Below are positions 4,938 to 8,112 of a DNA stretch of 8,112 bases, one piece after another. Within the stretch, counting starts at the first letter, position 1; every line of letters starts with the position of its first letter. Both the position numbers and the translations under genes were made by a program. The DNA comes from JBGSLA01 sp965602785. GTDB lineage: Bacteria; Desulfobacterota; Desulfobaccia; Desulfobaccales; 0-14-0-80-60-11. A model generated the notes under the pieces. It saw only the letters and a program-made list of their open reading frames with translations, had not been told where the DNA came from and did not search any database. The stretch covers positions 1 through 8,112 of the forward strand of contig CBFDAH010000137.1 of NCBI GenBank assembly GCA_965602785.1. The letters are read 5' to 3'.

Positions 4938-6392
4938 ATGTATAATAACCAGAAATTCCAAAAGATTTTAGTGGCCAACCGCGGTGAGATCGCGGTGCGC
5001 ATTATGCGCTCCGCTCAGGAGTTGGACTTCAAAGTGGTAGCCATTTACGAGGAGACCGACAAAGATGCTTTCCACATCATGCGGGCAGACGAGGCTGTTT
5101 GCATCGGTCCCGGTCCCCGCCAAGACTATTTAAACATCGACAAGATTATCGTGGCTGCCAAAGAATCCGGCGCGCAGGCCATCCACCCGGGTTATGGCTT
5201 TCTTTCGGAAAACCCGCACTTTCCCGAGGCTTGCACCAATGCCGGTCTCGTTTTCATCGGACCGCCTCCCGAAGTGATCCGAAATATGGGAAGTAAAGTA
5301 ACTGCCCGCAGCATGGCGGCAGAAGCCAAGATACCGGTGATCCCCGCCACTGGCACTCTTTCCAGAGAAACTGAGGGAGAGAGGGAAGCCCTCTCCTTCG
5401 TAGCGGAGCATGGTTATCCACTCATGATCAAAGCTGTCTCCGGGGGGGGTGGCCGGGGCATCCGCCAGGTAACTAGTGAGAAAGAATTGTTGGCCGGGCT
5501 CAAACAGTCCCGGGCCGAGGCTATGATCTCCTTTGGCAATGATGAGGTGTATCTGGAGAAAGCGGTGCCCCAGCCCCAACATGTGGAAGTGCAGATCCTG
5601 GCGGATGCCTTTGGAACTGTAGTGCAGCTGGGCACCCGGAATTGCTCCATCCAGCGGCGTCACCAGAAGCTCATCGAAATTGCCCCGTCGGGGCTGGACG
5701 CATCTCTAAACAAAAAAATTTGTGACGCCGCGGTGCGGATGGCCCAAGCTGCCAATTATTTCAGCGCCGGCACGGTGGAATTTCTGGTCTCTCCCGATGG
5801 TTCTTTCTACTTCCTGGAAGTAAACACCCGCATACAAGTTGAACACACTGTTACCGAAGTGGTAACCGGCATTGATATTATCAGGGAACAACTGCTCATC
5901 GCGCAAGGAGAACCCATCAGCTTCTCTCAAGAACAGGTGGTGGAGCGGGGCTATGCCATTCAGGTGCGCATTAACGCCGAGGACCCGAAGAATGACTTTC
6001 TGGCCAGCCCTGGAGTGGTTCAGGTTTACCACCCCTCTGCCGGCCACGGGGTGCGTTTGGACGGGGCCATCTACCAGGGGTATGAGATCCCCCCGTACTA
6101 TGATTCGCTCATGGTTAAACTCACAGTCTACGGCTACACCTGGCAGGAGGCGGTGGACCGTCTGCATAGGGCTTTGAAGGGCTTTCTCATCGTGGGTGTA
6201 AAGACCACCATTCCCTACTTCCACCAAATCATTGATGACCCGGATTTCATCATGCGACGCCTCGATACCAGGTATATTGACGAGCATCCCCACCTCCTGG
6301 AATATCAGGAAGAAGAACGAGGAGTGGACAAAATCGCTCGTCTGATTGCGGAAATCAATACCTATGAGCAAAATCCTTTCGCCTTTCGATAA
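4938..6392 (+). CDS. pycA: Biotin carboxylase subunit (pyruvate carboxylase A / AccC type)
   Basis: Cytoplasmic ATP-grasp enzyme of 484 residues that carboxylates biotin on its carrier domain using ATP and bicarbonate. The N-terminal domain starts with KILVANRGEIAVRI (9-22). The ATP-grasp has K120, K165 (MIKA), the glycine loop GGGGRG (169-174) and H215. Catalytic residues, placed by analogy to E. coli AccC, are K244 (RRHQK), E281, E294, N296, R298, Q300, V301, E302 and R344 (IQVRINAED); all are present, so it should be active. The C-terminal part carries PPYYDSLMVKL (385-395). The sequence EVNTRIQVEHTVTE is closer to pyruvate carboxylases than the EMNTRLQVEHPVTE common in AccC. The following gene encodes a pyruvate-type carboxyltransferase 72 bases downstream, which favours PycA over an acetyl-CoA carboxylase subunit. 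GTRNCS replaces the usual ERDCS before the RRHQK motif; the effect is unknown. Confidence 0.93.
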   Translation: MYNNQKFQKILVANRGEIAVRIMRSAQELDFKVVAIYEETDKDAFHIMRADEAVCIGPGPRQDYLNIDKIIVAAKESGAQAIHPGYGFLSENPHFPEACTNAGLVFIGPPPEVIRNMGSKVTARSMAAEAKIPVIPATGTLSRETEGEREALSFVAEHGYPLMIKAVSGGGGRGIRQVTSEKELLAGLKQSRAEAMISFGNDEVYLEKAVPQPQHVEVQILADAFGTVVQLGTRNCSIQRRHQKLIEIAPSGLDASLNKKICDAAVRMAQAANYFSAGTVEFLVSPDGSFYFLEVNTRIQVEHTVTEVVTGIDIIREQLLIAQGEPISFSQEQVVERGYAIQVRINAEDPKNDFLASPGVVQVYHPSAGHGVRLDGAIYQGYEIPPYYDSLMVKLTVYGYTWQEAVDRLHRALKGFLIVGVKTTIPYFHQIIDDPDFIMRRLDTRYIDEHPHLLEYQEEERGVDKIARLIAEINTYEQNPFAFR

Positions 6393-6450
6393 CTTGACCC
6401 GCCAACCCGAATTAGTGGTGACCAGAAGTTATAAGGGACAATTATTGCGT

Positions 6451-6455
6451 GGGAG
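6451..6455 (+). promoter_or_regulatory. Ribosome binding site of the carboxyltransferase gene
   Basis: GGGAG nine bases before ATG 6465, inside the 72-base gap after the biotin carboxylase. No terminator or good promoter is seen in the gap, so the two genes are probably cotranscribed. Confidence 0.6.
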
Positions 6456-6464
6456 TAACAGACC

Positions 6465-8112
6465 ATGAAGGGTCGCATAACAAGAGAAATGAGTCCGGCC
6501 GATATCCTGAGAACTCTCAGAGAAGCAGAGGGCTATTTTCTTTGTAACAATGAACGGGATGTGTCCCAGTCTGACTTCAAAAATCGCCTCATGCCCATAA
6601 CCTCGGTGCGGGTCGCACCGTTTCGGGATGCGGCAGGGTTTTTCTCGGTGGAAGTCAGCGGTGGGGCCTCAATCCACATGGACCTCAGGCATAAGCAGGT
6701 AAACCCCTTCGAAAGACTTCGCATTGTCCGTAAGGCCATGCCGCAGACACTGCTGCAAACCGTTTGCCGGGGAGCCAATCTCTTTGGTTATCGTTATTAT
6801 CCCGAAAATGTTATTCGCTTGACGGTCAAAAAATTCGCCGAGTATGTAGATGTCTGGCGGGTTTATGATTTTCTTAATCATGTGCCCAACATGATGCTGG
6901 TATTTGAAGAGGTGCTAAAAGCCGGGAAGATTCTCATGCCAAGCATTTGCTTTTCCACCGGCAAGGAGCACACCAATGCTTATTACGTCGGCAAAGTGCG
7001 GGAAATCCTGGATGTAACCGGTCCCAATGTTATCCTTTCCATTAAAAACTTCGCCGGCCTTGGTACTCCCAAGCGCCTCGGACAATTAATCGAAGCCATC
7101 TGTGAGGCCTTTCCTGACATCATCCTGCACTATCACGGCTGCAATACCGACGGCAACGATATCGGCCGGATGACCGCAGCTGTCCTCGCAGGCGCCAAGA
7201 TTTGCGATGTGGCGGATCATGGGTATGGCGCGGTCTTTGGTCAAGCTCCCGCTCTCACTCTGATTCAGAACCTGAGGGATTATGGTAAAAAAGCTCTTGG
7301 CATCAGTATAAAAGCCTTACTCCAGAGTTCGGATATCTTGCGTCAGGAGCGGAAAATTTACGAGCCCTTCGAGAGCCCTTTCCGGGGCCATGACCCAACT
7401 GTAGCCCGCTACAAGCTCACGGGCGGCGCCGTGGCCAGCGCCTACGATCAAGCAGACCAGGGCGGCTTCCTGGACAGGATGCCGGAAATTTTTCAAGAGA
7501 TGGCACGGGTGCAGACGGATTTGGGGAACTGGTGGTCAGTCACTCCAGGGTCTCAGATTCTCTGGACCACGGCAGTCAACAACATCCTGTTCGGTCGCTA
7601 CGAAAATCCGTCCCTGGATTTGCAAAATCTTATTTTAGGGCGATATGGGCCTCTCCCCTTCTATGAGCCAGAGGATGATATCTGCGAAAAAGTTCTCGAA
7701 TACCAGCGCACAGATGGCAAAAAGTGGCAACAAATACTCCTTGAGGAAAGGGGTATGGTCAAACCCGCCGAAGTGGATGTGGACCAAGAACGTACCCGTC
7801 TGCAGGCTAAATTGAAACGCCAGGTTTCTGACGAAGAACTTGTTCTCTACCTCCAGTTTCCTTTCGATACCCTGTCCTATTTTCAGTTTGAAGAAAAATA
7901 CGGTAAGGTCTGGCTCCTGCCGCCAGAAATCTGGTTCAGACGAACAGGCTTCCAAGCCGGCGAGCGGTTTAGCTTCTCCGATGAATTTGGGGTGCCTCAT
8001 TCCATAGAGGTGATTTCGACACGTCGCGAGGGAAATAACGTGCTCACCACCCTTCTGGTGGATCATCATTACCAAACCTTGAATGTCAAAGTTGAAAACC
8101 CTGACACTGTCA
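6465..8112 (+). CDS. pycB: Carboxyltransferase subunit, pyruvate carboxylase B-like, 3' partial
   Basis: An open frame of at least 549 residues continues past the window end. The family runs to roughly 600-670 residues and ends in a biotinyl domain (AMKM), which would lie just outside. It transfers CO2 from carboxybiotin to a keto-acid, normally pyruvate to oxaloacetate. The TIM barrel covers about 25-300 and the conserved PYC/OADA region about 300-475 (YEPFESPFRG at 299-308; VSDEELVLYL at 454-463). By alignment from memory with Rhizobium etli pyruvate carboxylase, conserved residues are R31-D32 and Q35 (RDVSQS), R102 and Y109 (RGANLFGY), the carboxylated-lysine site K194 (IKNFAGL) and the metal histidines H222 and H224 (LHYHG). 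Changed are the DTT before RD (now CNN), the aspartate of GGATFD (now H71), and the catalytic threonine of TSQPS, aligned to F258 in AVFGQAP. It is likely in one operon with the upstream carboxylase. The fold is firm; pyruvate as substrate is not proven. Confidence 0.88.
   Translation, partial: MKGRITREMSPADILRTLREAEGYFLCNNERDVSQSDFKNRLMPITSVRVAPFRDAAGFFSVEVSGGASIHMDLRHKQVNPFERLRIVRKAMPQTLLQTVCRGANLFGYRYYPENVIRLTVKKFAEYVDVWRVYDFLNHVPNMMLVFEEVLKAGKILMPSICFSTGKEHTNAYYVGKVREILDVTGPNVILSIKNFAGLGTPKRLGQLIEAICEAFPDIILHYHGCNTDGNDIGRMTAAVLAGAKICDVADHGYGAVFGQAPALTLIQNLRDYGKKALGISIKALLQSSDILRQERKIYEPFESPFRGHDPTVARYKLTGGAVASAYDQADQGGFLDRMPEIFQEMARVQTDLGNWWSVTPGSQILWTTAVNNILFGRYENPSLDLQNLILGRYGPLPFYEPEDDICEKVLEYQRTDGKKWQQILLEERGMVKPAEVDVDQERTRLQAKLKRQVSDEELVLYLQFPFDTLSYFQFEEKYGKVWLLPPEIWFRRTGFQAGERFSFSDEFGVPHSIEVISTRREGNNVLTTLLVDHHYQTLNVKVENPDTV

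Noticed and set aside
5706..6371. 221-codon minus-strand open frame opposite the biotin carboxylase
   Set aside because: It overlaps catalytic residues of a clear forward gene and resembles no protein family.
6465..6700. First impression that the carboxyltransferase lacks the N-terminal metal motif
   Set aside because: Closer alignment shows ERDVSQSDFKNRL corresponding to FRDAHQSLLATRM, so the metal aspartate and glutamine are kept; only the preceding DTT is changed.
7635..8075. 146-codon minus-strand open frame near the window end
   Set aside because: The forward strand is open through the whole region and aligns with the carboxyltransferase C-terminal region, so this is a shadow.

Overview
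The window reads as a chromosomal segment from a GC-rich Gram-negative anaerobe. A member of the old Deltaproteobacteria (Desulfobacterota, in the broad Desulfobacca/Syntrophobacter range) is my best guess. The basis is the mix of a MeaB GTPase, a CHASE2 receptor cyclase and a split biotin-dependent carboxylase, plus many GC-rich hairpin repeats between genes. No rRNA or marker gene is present, so the taxonomy is inference only.

Left part (1-1294): a gene-free, hairpin-rich stretch ends in a 109-bp repeat, followed directly by a MeaB/ArgK-family GTPase, the chaperone of B12-dependent acyl-CoA mutases. The mutase itself is not in the window. After an AT-rich gap of about 250 bases comes a membrane-bound CHASE2-class III adenylate cyclase (to 3472).

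Middle (3473-4937): mostly non-coding. It holds a possible terminator for the cyclase, a C-run/G-run hairpin repeat, a 12-bp perfect palindrome, and one small gene for a secreted, lysine/proline-rich protein of unknown function (3941-4243). A second copy of the 109-bp repeat lies in the opposite orientation, followed by more hairpins. Just upstream of the carboxylase genes, a perfect TATAAT box precedes a sequence that folds on paper into a three-way junction closed by an 11-bp helix. This looks like a structured 5' leader or riboswitch-like RNA of no class I recognise.

Right part (4938-8112): a biotin carboxylase with an intact catalytic site, then a long open frame that runs off the window end (6465 to >8112). 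That frame encodes a carboxyltransferase of the pyruvate carboxylase B-subunit type. Together they look like a two-subunit pyruvate carboxylase that would make oxaloacetate from pyruvate, bicarbonate and ATP. The carboxyltransferase keeps the metal-ligand residues but differs at several substrate-side positions, so its substrate is open. MeaB (methylmalonyl-CoA/succinate interconversion) and pyruvate/oxaloacetate carboxylation are metabolically adjacent, as in propionate metabolism, but they are in separate transcription units here.

The most interesting points are the candidate leader RNA before the carboxylase operon, the altered active site of the carboxyltransferase, and the inverted repeat pair flanking the three left-hand genes.
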